This document shows, in pieces, positions 54,573-62,184 of a DNA stretch of 64,000 bases. Under the pieces are notes generated by a model, which was not told the DNA's origin, made no database searches, and saw nothing but the letters and a program-made list of their open reading frames with translations. The stretch's first letter is position 1, and each line of letters opens with the position of its first letter. The translations under genes were made by a program, and so were the position numbers. Origin of the DNA: Bacteroidota bacterium (GTDB lineage: Bacteria; Bacteroidota; Bacteroidia; Chitinophagales; Saprospiraceae); contig JAAEZH010000017.1 of assembly GCA_018222965.1 (NCBI GenBank), forward strand, positions 1 through 64,000, read 5' to 3'.

Positions 54573-54661
54573 TTTTTTTTAAAAAAATAAAAATTAAAGT
54601 GAGCAAATTAGGACTTGTTCTGTTTTAGTGGTGTATTTAATTAATCACAAAAAACAAAATT

Positions 54662-54826
54662 ATGTTACGTCTTGCGCTTATTTTCTTTATCGTCGCTCTT
54701 GTTGCCGCAGTTCTTGGATTTGGTGGTATTGCTGCCGGTATGGCTTCTATTGCTAAAATAGTTTTTTATATCTTTCTGGTATTGCTGGTAGTTTCACTGA
54801 TTGCTAATGCAGTCCGTAAGGTGTAG
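54662..54826 (+). CDS. DUF1328 small membrane protein
   Basis: A 54-residue protein, [19 protein letters not shown] followed by [19 protein letters not shown] and a short helix ending AVRKV. Two hydrophobic helices and the Gly-rich turn match DUF1328/YtjA, a tiny inner-membrane protein common in bacteria and often linked to stress responses. Start and stop (ATG, TAG) and size are exactly as expected. It lies in a stress-gene run, ahead of DUF2254. Confidence 0.85.
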   Translation: MLRLALIFFIVALVAAVLGFGGIAAGMASIAKIVFYIFLVLLVVSLIANAVRKV

Positions 54827-54859
54827 CCTGATTTGATGTAAAATCTAATAATTTTCAAT

Positions 54860-56146
54860 TTGAATAATTTATTAGAAAGATTTAAAAAGAACTTATTTAG
54901 CAGTATTGCCTTTTATCCTACGATAGTGGCAGTACTGCTTGTTTCTTTAGGGGTAGCCCTTCTTGCGCTTGAAAGAACTGAATTTATTCAGGATGTTTAT
55001 GCGCTTTTCCCTTTTTTGGTGTTGAAAGATTCGGCGACAGCCAGAAGTATATTAACAGCTCTCACAGGAGGTGTTTTCTCTTTGCTTGTGTTTAGCTTTT
55101 CCATGGTTATGATTGTCCTGAATCAGGCCAGCAATAACTTCTCTCCCCGCTTACTTCCTGGTTTGATTTCAGAAAAAAACCATCAATTTGTACTGGGTAG
55201 CTATATCGGTTTTTTGGCTTATTGCTTAATGGTCCTTAGCTGGATAGAAGAGGATGCAGGACCTCCGTCGATTGCTGTGTTGATGGCTGTATTGGGCGGG
55301 ATAACCAGTCTGGGGGTCTTTATATTCTTTATAAATAGGATCTCAGCTGCAATCCGGATCGATAATATCGTTTACAGAATTTATCAAAGCGCACGTATAG
55401 CTGCAGTAAGAAGGCAGAAGAATGACCCCGGAAAACCCATGGTTTCTACTTCCGATTTGCCTGTGGTTTTGCCAGCGCGGTCTAATGGCTTTTTTCAGGG
55501 GATTAATAAAAATCGATTGTTGCGGATCGCCAACGAACACCATTTACGGCTAAGGATAGTTCCGGTTATTGGAACGATGGTCTTAGAAGGGGAAGTCCTT
55601 TGTAAACTGAACCAATTGCCAGACGGTCTGGATCTGGATGAGTTTTTCGACTGCTTTTATTACAATGAAAAAGATTTGCCGCTGGATGATTTTGATGCCG
55701 GTATTAGGCATTTGACGGAAATAGCAGTCAGGGCGATGAGCCCGGGCATTAATGATCCCGCTACGGCAGTTTCAGCTATAGATTATTTGACCGGTCTGTT
55801 TTTATTCGGAACAAACCTGCCAGGTGCAGAATCTTTTGAATATTCGGATGAGAGTGAGGCCGTAGTGAGTATATCCAGTTTTTCTTTTAAGGAGCGCTTT
55901 CGCGAATCGATGGCTTATCTGAGATTGTATTGCAGCCATGATGTGAACCTCGTTTTGAAATTAATTGAAATGTTGAATCGTCTGGAAATGAAAGCCGGAA
56001 CGGGGAGTTCGAGTATATCAATTGTGATTGCATCCGAAAAGGAAAACCTGCGAGCAGATTTGGATCGGAATATCAAAAACAAGGCTGATGTTCAGGTAGC
56101 AATGGAGCTATTAAATGGGATAGAAAAGCCCGAATCCAAATCCTGA
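54860..56146 (+). CDS. DUF2254 membrane protein
   Basis: A 428-residue membrane protein with four N-terminal hydrophobic helices (about residues 13-40, 60-85, 105-130, 140-162) and a cytoplasmic C-terminal domain. The domain contains the family motif LTEIAVRAMSPGINDPATAV and SAIDYL. Function of the family is unknown. Translation starts at a TTG 33 bases after DUF1328. A hairpin overlapping its stop codon (56126-56156) terminates both this gene and the convergent TonB-like gene. Confidence 0.85.
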   Translation: MNNLLERFKKNLFSSIAFYPTIVAVLLVSLGVALLALERTEFIQDVYALFPFLVLKDSATARSILTALTGGVFSLLVFSFSMVMIVLNQASNNFSPRLLPGLISEKNHQFVLGSYIGFLAYCLMVLSWIEEDAGPPSIAVLMAVLGGITSLGVFIFFINRISAAIRIDNIVYRIYQSARIAAVRRQKNDPGKPMVSTSDLPVVLPARSNGFFQGINKNRLLRIANEHHLRLRIVPVIGTMVLEGEVLCKLNQLPDGLDLDEFFDCFYYNEKDLPLDDFDAGIRHLTEIAVRAMSPGINDPATAVSAIDYLTGLFLFGTNLPGAESFEYSDESEAVVSISSFSFKERFRESMAYLRLYCSHDVNLVLKLIEMLNRLEMKAGTGSSSISIVIASEKENLRADLDRNIKNKADVQVAMELLNGIEKPESKS

Positions 56147-56156
56147 ATTCGGGCTT
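56126..56156. terminator. Bidirectional terminator overlapping the DUF2254 stop
   Basis: AAGCCCGAAT-(11 nt)-ATTCGGGCTT, a perfect 10-base stem spanning the last codons and stop of DUF2254, between it and the convergent TonB C-terminal domain gene. Confidence 0.75.
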
Positions 56157-56163
56157 GTGAGTC

Positions 56164-56787
56164 TTATTGATATTTAAATACGACAGGGAGGGTAACTTCT
56201 ACCGCAACGGCCTTCCCATCTTTCAGGGCTGGTTCCCAATGCTCTAATTTGCTTACTACACTGATCGCAGATTTTGCACAGCCATCACATTCTTGTTCTA
56301 AAGATTCTACTTCAAATTTTTCACCAATACTTCCATCCGGCAAAATGCGAAAACGTACTCTTTTGACACCTTCCTGTTTTTGCTCCAGAGCCTCCTCCGG
56401 ATATTCAATATTTTGACTCACAAAGCGCTGTATGGCTTTGTTGGAACAGGCTACCGGGTTTTCAGAATTTAGACAGTCCTGGGTGAAAATTGGCGGCCGA
56501 TCTGTTTCGGAAATGCTATACACTACAGCTTTAGCATCTTCTTCTGGTAGGACATAGCGGTAATTTATATCTCCTTTGGGCCATGTTTCTTCTTCCAGCG
56601 CGTCTTTGCGTAAAGCATTTTCACCGGGGATCTCTGAGACTTCAGAGGCGTAGTTGTCAGCGCTTGGATTTTCAAGAAGTTCCTCCCTTTCTTCGTCGGT
56701 CAAATCCTTGCCTTGTTCGGAGGTGCATCCGATAAAGGTTCCTATTGAAAGAATAGCTGCTAATACAATAATTTTTGATGTGTTCAT
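56164..56787 (-). CDS. Lipoprotein with TonB C-terminal domain
   Basis: A 207-residue lipoprotein. A signal sequence with lipobox FIGC (Cys about residue 21) is followed by an acidic linker. The C-terminal domain (about 120-207, AIQRFVSQNIEYPEEALEQK, GVKRVRFRILPDGSIGE, KLEHWEPALKDGKAV then AVEVTLPVVFKY) is the TonB/energy-transducer fold. Unlike true TonB it has no inner-membrane anchor helix or Pro-rich spacer, so it is more likely an accessory or binding protein than an energy transducer. It has two pairs of Cys. Confidence 0.8.
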   Translation of the reverse strand: MNTSKIIVLAAILSIGTFIGCTSEQGKDLTDEEREELLENPSADNYASEVSEIPGENALRKDALEEETWPKGDINYRYVLPEEDAKAVVYSISETDRPPIFTQDCLNSENPVACSNKAIQRFVSQNIEYPEEALEQKQEGVKRVRFRILPDGSIGEKFEVESLEQECDGCAKSAISVVSKLEHWEPALKDGKAVAVEVTLPVVFKYQ

Positions 56788-56834
56788 GATATTTCTTTTC
56801 GCTAAAACGAAAAAGGAAATAGCAAGTTCGATGA

Positions 56835-57608
56835 CTACTTTTTAAAAAAGGAAATAATTTTTGGAATGGCTAAAATGAGCAACAAAAGTGCTGCACCGGC
56901 AGCTGCAATGATTATTGGCATTATCTGGGGGTCAGCGGCATTCCTTTTTAGGTAAATCCCCAAAAAGGCCCAAACGCCAACGAGTGCTACAAATGGATCG
57001 TTGCGCTTGAAAAGGAAGAAAAGATTGACCAACAGTCCGAGGATGATGGCAACTATAGTCCAGTCAGCCTCGCCAATTCCAAATCCATTCCAGTTTTGAT
57101 CAACAAGCAAAGTGGTTACGTTGGCAATGGTTGCAATGCAGATCCAGCCCAGATAAATGCTAAAAGGAATATAAACCAGGACTTGTTCTTTTAGATTGTT
57201 CTCTTTTCCTGGTCTGCCCAGCCTCTCATAGATTATGATCAAAGTGATAAGGATGCCCAGCATGATAAGTAAAGAAAGAGGGACAAGCTGATGGTGCCAG
57301 GCCAGAATCCAGGAGGCATTCAGGATTCCATTCAGCAGAAAAAGCCAGCCTATCTTGTTTAGGAAGTCCGGAGGCGTTTTTCCGCTTTGGAAAAGTCCTT
57401 CAGCCTGAACGACTATAAAACCGGTAAGCAGCAGGTAGATGAGGCCCCATATCGAAAAGGTTAAACCGGCAGGGACAAAAAGATTGGGGTAGAGATCCGA
57501 TAGTTCTCCGGTATTCATACCTCCAATGGGCAATGCGTTTGCCAGGGTATTTAGGACCAGAATGAGAACCAGTGATATGATGTTGGCGATTTGGTAGGAT
57601 TTTTTCAT
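56835..57608 (-). CDS. TspO/MBR-related membrane protein
   Basis: A 257-residue membrane protein with about eight hydrophobic helices. The N-terminal region (ANALPIGGMNTGELSDLYPN, LFVPAGLTFSIWGLIYLLLT) and later ASWILAWHHQLVPLSLLIML resemble the tryptophan-rich sensory protein TspO/MBR family. It is longer than canonical TspO (about 160 residues, five helices) and belongs to the extended branch common in Bacteroidota. TspO proteins bind porphyrins and sterol-like ligands; no ligand is inferable here. It lies just downstream of the ECF sigma gene on the same strand, beyond that gene's terminator. Confidence 0.8.
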   Translation of the reverse strand: MKKSYQIANIISLVLILVLNTLANALPIGGMNTGELSDLYPNLFVPAGLTFSIWGLIYLLLTGFIVVQAEGLFQSGKTPPDFLNKIGWLFLLNGILNASWILAWHHQLVPLSLLIMLGILITLIIIYERLGRPGKENNLKEQVLVYIPFSIYLGWICIATIANVTTLLVDQNWNGFGIGEADWTIVAIILGLLVNLFFLFKRNDPFVALVGVWAFLGIYLKRNAADPQIMPIIIAAAGAALLLLILAIPKIISFFKK

Positions 57609-57661
57609 GCTTGCGTGTTTGTGTGTGAAGTATGAATATAGGGAATAATACTTTGCCCAAA

Positions 57662-57701
57662 AACAAAAAAAACGGCTTCCCCGCCATTGGGAGAAGCCGT
57701 T
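57662..57701 (-). terminator. Intrinsic terminator of the ECF sigma gene
   Basis: On the minus strand, ACGGCTTCTCCC and GGGGAAGCCGT form a stem with a single-base bulge, followed by a run of eight T residues. It lies 26 bases after the sigma factor stop, and shows that TspO-like expression needs its own promoter or read-through. Confidence 0.9.
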
Positions 57702-57726
57702 CTGTTCCTGGGATTAAATTTTCAGA

Positions 57727-58248
57727 TTATGCACGACGAAAATCCTGTCCATATTTTGCCCGGATAGCTCCAACGAGTTTTTTACGGGCAAAAAAGATCC
57801 GGCTTTTTACCGTACCGATGGGTAGCTCCATGTGTTGGGCGATCTCATTATACTGATACCCCATGAAAAACATGAGGAAAGGTTTTCTATAAGTTTCTTT
57901 CAGATTAGCAACAATCTTTTCAATTTCTTCTCCCATAATGGTACGCTCAGCCTCATTCTTTACGGCTTTATTTTCAATGGCGTACAGGAAGTCGTCTACC
58001 GGCTTTTCTACGCGATTCCGTGTTTTCTTTTTCCGGTAGTTATTAATAAAAGTGTTGCGCATGATGGTTGTTAACCATGCCTTGAAGTTAGTTCCGTTTG
58101 CGAAGCGGTCTCTGTGCTTGTATGCACGACAAATGGTTTCTTGTTGCAGGTCTTTAGCTTCTTCTTTGTTACGAGTAAGCTTCATTGCAAAGCCGAACAA
58201 TAAATCATTGATCATTTCATACTTATTCAAAAAATCCTGTGAAGTCAT
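57727..58248 (-). CDS. ECF-type RNA polymerase sigma factor
   Basis: A 173-residue ECF sigma factor. Region 2 (about 10-80): INDLLFGFAMKLTRNKEEAK, DLQQETICRAYKHRDRF and NFKAWLTTIMRNTFINNYRK. Region 4 (about 110-165): RKPFLMFFMGYQYNEIAQHM, ELPIGTVKSRIFFARKKL, which is the recognition helix-turn-helix. No anti-sigma gene is adjacent, so it belongs to the orphan Bacteroidetes type. Its surroundings (Dps, universal stress, MscS, YtxH, TspO-like) suggest an envelope or general-stress role (inference). Its start is preceded by a long AT-rich leader. Confidence 0.9.
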   Translation of the reverse strand: MTSQDFLNKYEMINDLLFGFAMKLTRNKEEAKDLQQETICRAYKHRDRFANGTNFKAWLTTIMRNTFINNYRKKKTRNRVEKPVDDFLYAIENKAVKNEAERTIMGEEIEKIVANLKETYRKPFLMFFMGYQYNEIAQHMELPIGTVKSRIFFARKKLVGAIRAKYGQDFRRA

Positions 58249-58534
58249 ACTCTTTATTTTTTTAACGGGTGAACAAAAAAATTATGGCATCGTGCACTTC
58301 TATTAGTTCAATTAGCGTGCCAACTTTATAAACTGTTGATCTTCAGTGATTTGCATTGTTTTTTAACAATTAACTTTGATTATATTTAATCAGTTTGCTT
58401 GGATTTGAGCAAGATTTATCCGCCTTTCGGCGAAAGGGTTTGTCAGGAAGGGCCGTCTGAAACTTTTTTGGGAAAGAAAGCGAACACGAGGGGGAGTAAG
58501 TCGTTTTAGAACTGAATCAATCTTAAAACAACGA
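58249..58534. other. Divergent intergenic region, ECF sigma and MscS
   Basis: AT-rich region between the two divergent genes. On the minus strand TTGGCACGCTAATTGAA (58307-58323) resembles a sigma-54 element, but with GA rather than GC at the -12 site. CTTTCGGCGAAAG lies at 58424-58436. No gene is visible. Confidence 0.35.
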
Positions 58535-59488
58535 ATGTGGGATCAATTTAATGAAGCCTGGAAAAATCTGGCAGAAAAGATGGAAGGGTGGTTTAATGCC
58601 CTTGTAGTTAATTTGCCTAATATTTTGCTGGCAGTTGTTGTATTGGTCTTATCTGTTTTTGCTTCCAGGTTTGTAAAAAAAGGCGTCAGACGGGCGCTGA
58701 AAAAGACAACAAATAATGGAACGGTAATTGGTGTGCTGTCTAATTTTGTTACAGCCATCTTTCTTGTTTTAATGTTGTTCCTGATCCTTGGGATTTTAAA
58801 TCTGGATAAAGCGCTTACTTCTTTATTGGCTGGTGCCGGTGTTGTTGGCCTGGCAGTTGGTTTAGCCCTTCAGGATCCTATGATTAATCTTTTTTCTGGC
58901 ATCTTAATGTCGGTAAGAGATTATTACAAAGTAGGCGATTTGATCGAAACCAATGATTATTTCGGACGGATTCAAAAGATTAATCTTAGATCAACGGTGA
59001 TTTTTTCGCCGCAAGGCCAGGAAGTCATCATACCAAATAAAGAGGTACTTCAAAAACCTTTGGTGAATTATTCACACAATGGTAAGCGCCGGATAGATCT
59101 GAGCTGCGGGGTTTCTTATGGAGATGATTTGGAAATGGTAAAGGATGTTGCACTTGAAGCCATTCGGGATAATGTCGATTACAATAAATCGCGTCCGCTC
59201 GAATTGTACTTTACCGAGTTTGGAGACAGCTCCATCAATTTCGTGTTAAGATTCTGGAAGGACATTACAGCGCAGGGCGATTTTTTGTCTGCAAAAGACC
59301 AGGCGATCATTGCGCTTAAAAAAGCCTTCGATACAAATGGAATTACCATTCCGTTCCCAATTCGTACACTGGACTTTGGAATAGTTGGTGGAGAAAGACT
59401 GGATGAAATGAAGATAGCGGAAGAATTCTCCCTGTCTGTTTCTGAATCCCCAAAAGGAACAAACGGTAATTCGACAAGCCAGAACTAA
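58535..59488 (+). CDS. Small-conductance mechanosensitive channel (MscS family)
   Basis: A 317-residue inner-membrane tension-gated channel that protects cells against hypo-osmotic shock. Two N-terminal helices (about 25-45, 62-90) precede the pore helix LLAGAGVVGLAVGLALQDPM. Next come the beta domain (VGDLIETNDYFGRIQKINLR) and the family hallmark VIIPNKEVLQKPLVNYSHNG, then the alpha/beta C-terminal domain. The Gly/Ala pattern of the pore helix is intact. It starts 286 bases from the divergent sigma gene and leads the stress-gene run on the plus strand. Confidence 0.92.
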   Translation: MWDQFNEAWKNLAEKMEGWFNALVVNLPNILLAVVVLVLSVFASRFVKKGVRRALKKTTNNGTVIGVLSNFVTAIFLVLMLFLILGILNLDKALTSLLAGAGVVGLAVGLALQDPMINLFSGILMSVRDYYKVGDLIETNDYFGRIQKINLRSTVIFSPQGQEVIIPNKEVLQKPLVNYSHNGKRRIDLSCGVSYGDDLEMVKDVALEAIRDNVDYNKSRPLELYFTEFGDSSINFVLRFWKDITAQGDFLSAKDQAIIALKKAFDTNGITIPFPIRTLDFGIVGGERLDEMKIAEEFSLSVSESPKGTNGNSTSQN

Positions 59489-59636
59489 TCGTAAAATAAA
59501 TTAGCCTTTCATGACTGAATGGTATCCGTTTAGAATGGACTTGTTATAAGTAAAATAAAGAATAATTGCATTTCCGCCCTAAAAAATAACTTTATTAAGG
59601 GGCTTTGGAAAGAATGTAAAAGACTAATAAATAATT

Positions 59637-59933
59637 ATGCGTAGAGAGGAAGTGTCAGGGAGTAAGATGGGATTGCACCAGGAATTGGTGAGTATCTATC
59701 GTCAACTGGAAAAGCGAATAAATAGCCATTCTAATTTGTTCAGAAACTCTGAAAATGGACAAAGTATGAATGCAATTGAAAAAATGAACACCTTAAAGAA
59801 ACAACGAATATTAGTGAAGACAGCTGCTGACACTTTAGAAAAAAGTGTGAGTGAAGATGCCTGGAAAAGACATGTCGACGAATATCGACAACTCATTAGA
59901 AAGAGCAATGATCTGCTGTCCACTTGTTTATAA
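59637..59933 (+). CDS. Small helical hypothetical protein
   Basis: A 98-residue, Lys/Glu-rich, fully helical protein without signal peptide (LVSIYRQLEKRINSHSNLFR, MNTLKKQRILVKTAADTLEK). No recognised family. The second Met (MGLHQEL, residue 11) is an alternative start. It stands between MscS and the YtxH gene in a run of small stress genes, and could be a cytoplasmic coiled-coil partner. Confidence 0.6.
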   Translation: MRREEVSGSKMGLHQELVSIYRQLEKRINSHSNLFRNSENGQSMNAIEKMNTLKKQRILVKTAADTLEKSVSEDAWKRHVDEYRQLIRKSNDLLSTCL

Positions 59934-59971
59934 TCAATCTATTTTTTAAATCAACAAAAACTCAAAAAGAC

Positions 59972-60355
59972 ATGAGCAACAACAGAAATAATATTGGACT
60001 TGGAATTATTGCAGGACTTGCCGCAGGTGCAGCTGCCGGATGGTGGTTGAACTCTAACCGTGGCCGCCAATGGCGGAAGGATAATGCTGAACGCATTACA
60101 GAATACGGAGAAACGGTAAAGGATAAAGCAAGTTCCGGTGTCCAGGTAGTTAATGACCAAATGACATCTGCCGTTGATAAAGGGAAAGAATACCTCGTGG
60201 TTTTGGCCGATATGGTGAAAGAACGATTAAGCGAAACCGAAGAAATGGTCGATGATGCTGAAGGAGCCATGAAACGTGGTGCAAAGAAGGCTAAATCAAC
60301 CATTAAGGAAACTTCTTCTCGCGTGAAGAAAGCAGTTGAAAATGGCAAAGCCTGA
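59972..60355 (+). CDS. YtxH-domain protein
   Basis: A 127-residue protein with one membrane helix near the N-terminus (IGLGIIAGLAAGAAAGWWLN). A long basic/acidic helical region follows (KDKASSGVQVVNDQMTSAVD, VKERLSETEEMVDDAEGAMK). This is the YtxH layout, a stress-induced gas-vesicle-like or coiled-coil protein of unknown function. The longer in-frame start upstream adds an unlikely leader, so the ATG at 59972 (MSNNRNN) is preferred. A strong terminator follows. Confidence 0.82.
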   Translation: MSNNRNNIGLGIIAGLAAGAAAGWWLNSNRGRQWRKDNAERITEYGETVKDKASSGVQVVNDQMTSAVDKGKEYLVVLADMVKERLSETEEMVDDAEGAMKRGAKKAKSTIKETSSRVKKAVENGKA

Positions 60356-60374
60356 TCAATAAAAATCAATAATT

Positions 60375-60400
60375 CAGGCCGGCAACTCCGGCCTGTTTTT
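60375..60400 (+). terminator. Intrinsic terminator after the YtxH gene
   Basis: CAGGCCGG-CAACT-CCGGCCTG-TTTTT, a perfect 8-base GC-rich stem and T-run, 19 bases past the YtxH stop. The downstream holin-like gene must therefore use a separate promoter or read-through. Confidence 0.92.
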
Positions 60401-60413
60401 ATCAAAATTACGA

Positions 60414-60764
60414 ATGAAATCAACGGAAAATATTTTAGAACAAGCAGGCGAAAGTCTGGAGTACGTAAAGCAATATGTTTCAAATCAGCAAAAGCTTTTG
60501 AAACTCGAAATAGCTGAGCGTTCTGCCAGGATGATGTCCGGCATGGTATTAGGTCTTAGTCTGGCCTTAATCGGATTAATGAGTTTGGGCTTTGTATCTG
60601 TTGCGTTAGCTTTTTGGTTAACCCAAATTACCGGATCAGCTATTACAGGCTTCTTAATTGTTGGCGGATTTTACCTCGTGTTGGCGATTGTCCTGTATGT
60701 TTTCCGAAAACCAATAATTGTAAATCCGGTGCTTTCCCGGGTTATTCAAAACTTTTTTGACTGA
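60414..60764 (+). CDS. Phage-holin-superfamily (YqjE-like) membrane protein
   Basis: A 116-residue protein with an N-terminal amphipathic helix (VKQYVSNQQKLLKLEIAERS) and two hydrophobic helices (about 43-70 and 76-104), the layout of the Phage_holin_3_6/DUF1469 (YqjE) family. These are chromosomal stress-associated membrane proteins, not phage holins. It lies two bases ahead of the next gene, giving a small operon. Confidence 0.8.
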   Translation: MKSTENILEQAGESLEYVKQYVSNQQKLLKLEIAERSARMMSGMVLGLSLALIGLMSLGFVSVALAFWLTQITGSAITGFLIVGGFYLVLAIVLYVFRKPIIVNPVLSRVIQNFFD

Positions 60765-60766
60765 TT

Positions 60767-61108
60767 ATGAAATTAGATAAGATTAAAAGCCTGGATGACC
60801 TGAAACGGGAAAAGGATCGCCTGCATATGGAAAGTGAAATATGCCTGGCAGCTCTTTCACATCGATCAGGTACCCTTCGAAAGGAGGTAAGAAAATTTGT
60901 AGTTGGTAAAGTCGCAATTCCTCTTGGAATAGCAGGATTGATTGGAATCTTTTGGGGAAAGGATAATAAAAGCGAAAAAAAGGAGGATGGACAAAATGAT
61001 TCGTCCGGCTTTTTAAAAACGCTTATGCCTTTTTTAATCCCGATCGCCAAAGACTTTATTACCAATACAATATTGGAAAACGAAAAGGAAACATCGGAAG
61101 CAGCTTAA
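60767..61108 (+). CDS. Small hypothetical protein, holin-like operon partner
   Basis: A 113-residue protein with a charged helical N-terminus (IKSLDDLKREKDRLHMESEI), one hydrophobic helix (about 48-63) and a C-terminal helix (TLMPFLIPIAKDFITNTILE). In YqjE-type operons the neighbouring gene is often a comparable small protein (YqjD/YqjK-like), but the match here is only positional. It follows the holin-like gene by two bases. Confidence 0.6.
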   Translation: MKLDKIKSLDDLKREKDRLHMESEICLAALSHRSGTLRKEVRKFVVGKVAIPLGIAGLIGIFWGKDNKSEKKEDGQNDSSGFLKTLMPFLIPIAKDFITNTILENEKETSEAA

Positions 61109-61134
61109 ATTTCTATTAACCTAAATCGAATATC

Positions 61135-61344
61135 ATGAAAAAGATCCTGCCCATTATTCTTGTGTTAGCAGGTATTGCTCTGATTGCCTACGGTTTTATT
61201 ACCTGGCAGGACTCAAAAGCAGTTCTTGAAATCGGAGAACTTGAAGTTTCTGCAAGCGATCAATCAGGAACAAACAAAGGACTAATATTTCTGGCTATTG
61301 GCGTTATATCAGCCATTGCCGGATTGTACACCTGGAAAAAATAA
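61135..61344 (+). CDS. Small two-helix membrane protein (DUF3185-like)
   Basis: A 69-residue protein: N-terminal helix (ILPIILVLAGIALIAYGFIT), a short polar loop, then GLIFLAIGVISAIAGLYTWK. The layout resembles DUF3185-type small membrane proteins. It is 26 bases after the preceding gene and is followed by a structured 240-base gap. Confidence 0.65.
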   Translation: MKKILPIILVLAGIALIAYGFITWQDSKAVLEIGELEVSASDQSGTNKGLIFLAIGVISAIAGLYTWKK

Positions 61345-61586
61345 AAAATTGGGTGTGTATGCACCCCTTACCTGGAGGTGAGAAATCGACAAATGCCGCC
61401 GTCACGCGAAGAGGGATTTATTAATTCGGACTTCGAAGAGTCCCTCTTTTTCTTCGAAAGAGGAGAAAGAGAGGGGCTCTTTGACGGCAGCGGTTCACTT
61501 CGGTGGAAGCTGTCGTCGCCTCGCCCCAAGTTATAACTGCCGGCCGGTTTTCCGGCTGGCTATTTTGAAATCAAAAAGTAGAGAAA
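61345..61586. other. Structured intergenic region, possible small RNA
   Basis: Several potential hairpins lie in sequence. AGAGGGA (about 61410) pairs with TCCCTCT (61441-61447), enclosing GGACT-TCGAAG-AGTCC. GCCGCCGTCA (61395-61404) can pair with TGACGGCAGC (61482-61491). CAC-TTCG-GTG lies near 61497-61506. A terminator-like hairpin, GCCGGCCGG-TTTT-CCGGCTGGC, is at 61539-61560. No coding frame is evident. Confidence 0.4.
61539..61566 (+). terminator. GC-rich hairpin before the coiled-coil lipoprotein gene
   Basis: GCCGGCCGG-TTTT-CCGGCTGGC with one G-T pair, followed by TATTTT. It lies only 20-odd bases before the next ATG, so it may be a terminator of the upstream structured region or an attenuator-like leader structure. 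Confidence 0.6.
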
Positions 61587-61997
61587 ATGAAAAAGATAGC
61601 ATTAATGTTTATGGCCCTTTTTATGGGGGCAGTCCTGCTAACCTCATGTGAAAATCAATCAACCGCTGAAGAAGTAGGGGAAGATATGGAAGAAGCCGGT
61701 GAATCTGTAGCCGATGCTTTCCGTAGTGACCAGGAAGAGTTGCGGGCAGATATTAAAGATGCCCAGGAGGATGTAAAAGAGCGTATTCAGGAAATTACAA
61801 CGGATATGCGAGATGCAACAGCTGAAGCTCAGGCTGAAATGAGCGAACAGATTCAGAAGCTGGAAGATGAATTAGCAACCCTTGACAGTCAGTTGGCTAA
61901 AGTTGGCCAAACAATGGAAGATAATTGGGGCGCATTTCAGCGTGAGGTAGAAGAAACAATTCAAAATATTGATCAGGAACTTGATGAAACATTCTAG
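61587..61997 (+). CDS. Coiled-coil lipoprotein
   Basis: A 136-residue lipoprotein with lipobox LTSC (Cys about residue 21). The mature protein is almost entirely a long acidic helix (EELRADIKDAQEDVKERIQE, AEAQAEMSEQIQKLEDELAT, VGQTMEDNWGAFQREVEETI) with heptad patterning, so a coiled coil anchored to a membrane. Role unknown, perhaps envelope spacing or stress signalling. A terminator follows at 62048. Confidence 0.78.
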   Translation: MKKIALMFMALFMGAVLLTSCENQSTAEEVGEDMEEAGESVADAFRSDQEELRADIKDAQEDVKERIQEITTDMRDATAEAQAEMSEQIQKLEDELATLDSQLAKVGQTMEDNWGAFQREVEETIQNIDQELDETF

Positions 61998-62047
61998 GTG
62001 CTGATTATGTTATAGACTTTAAAAGTCAATAGCTGAAACCCCCAAAG

Positions 62048-62080
62048 AAGTCGATGGTTTTATAACTATCGACTTTTTTT
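62048..62080 (+). terminator. Intrinsic terminator after the coiled-coil lipoprotein gene
   Basis: AAGTCGATGGTT-TTAT-AACTATCGACTT, a 12-base stem with one G-T pair, then TTTTT. It lies 51 bases past the stop. Confidence 0.9.
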
Positions 62081-62184
62081 ATCTTTAAGGCAAACCTTCC
62101 GGAATCCATGAGGATTAAAATTAATTCTACATGCCGGATTTGGTCGGATAAGAGCCCCACTCAAGTCCTGATCAAATTTTTACA

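Noticed and set aside
58307-58323. Sigma-54 promoter on the minus strand for the ECF sigma gene
   Set aside because: The -24 TGGCACG is good, but the -12 has GA instead of the near-essential GC, and no activator gene is nearby.
60414-60764. Holin-like gene as evidence of a prophage
   Set aside because: It belongs to the chromosomal YqjE-like branch, and no endolysin, structural or integrase genes surround it.
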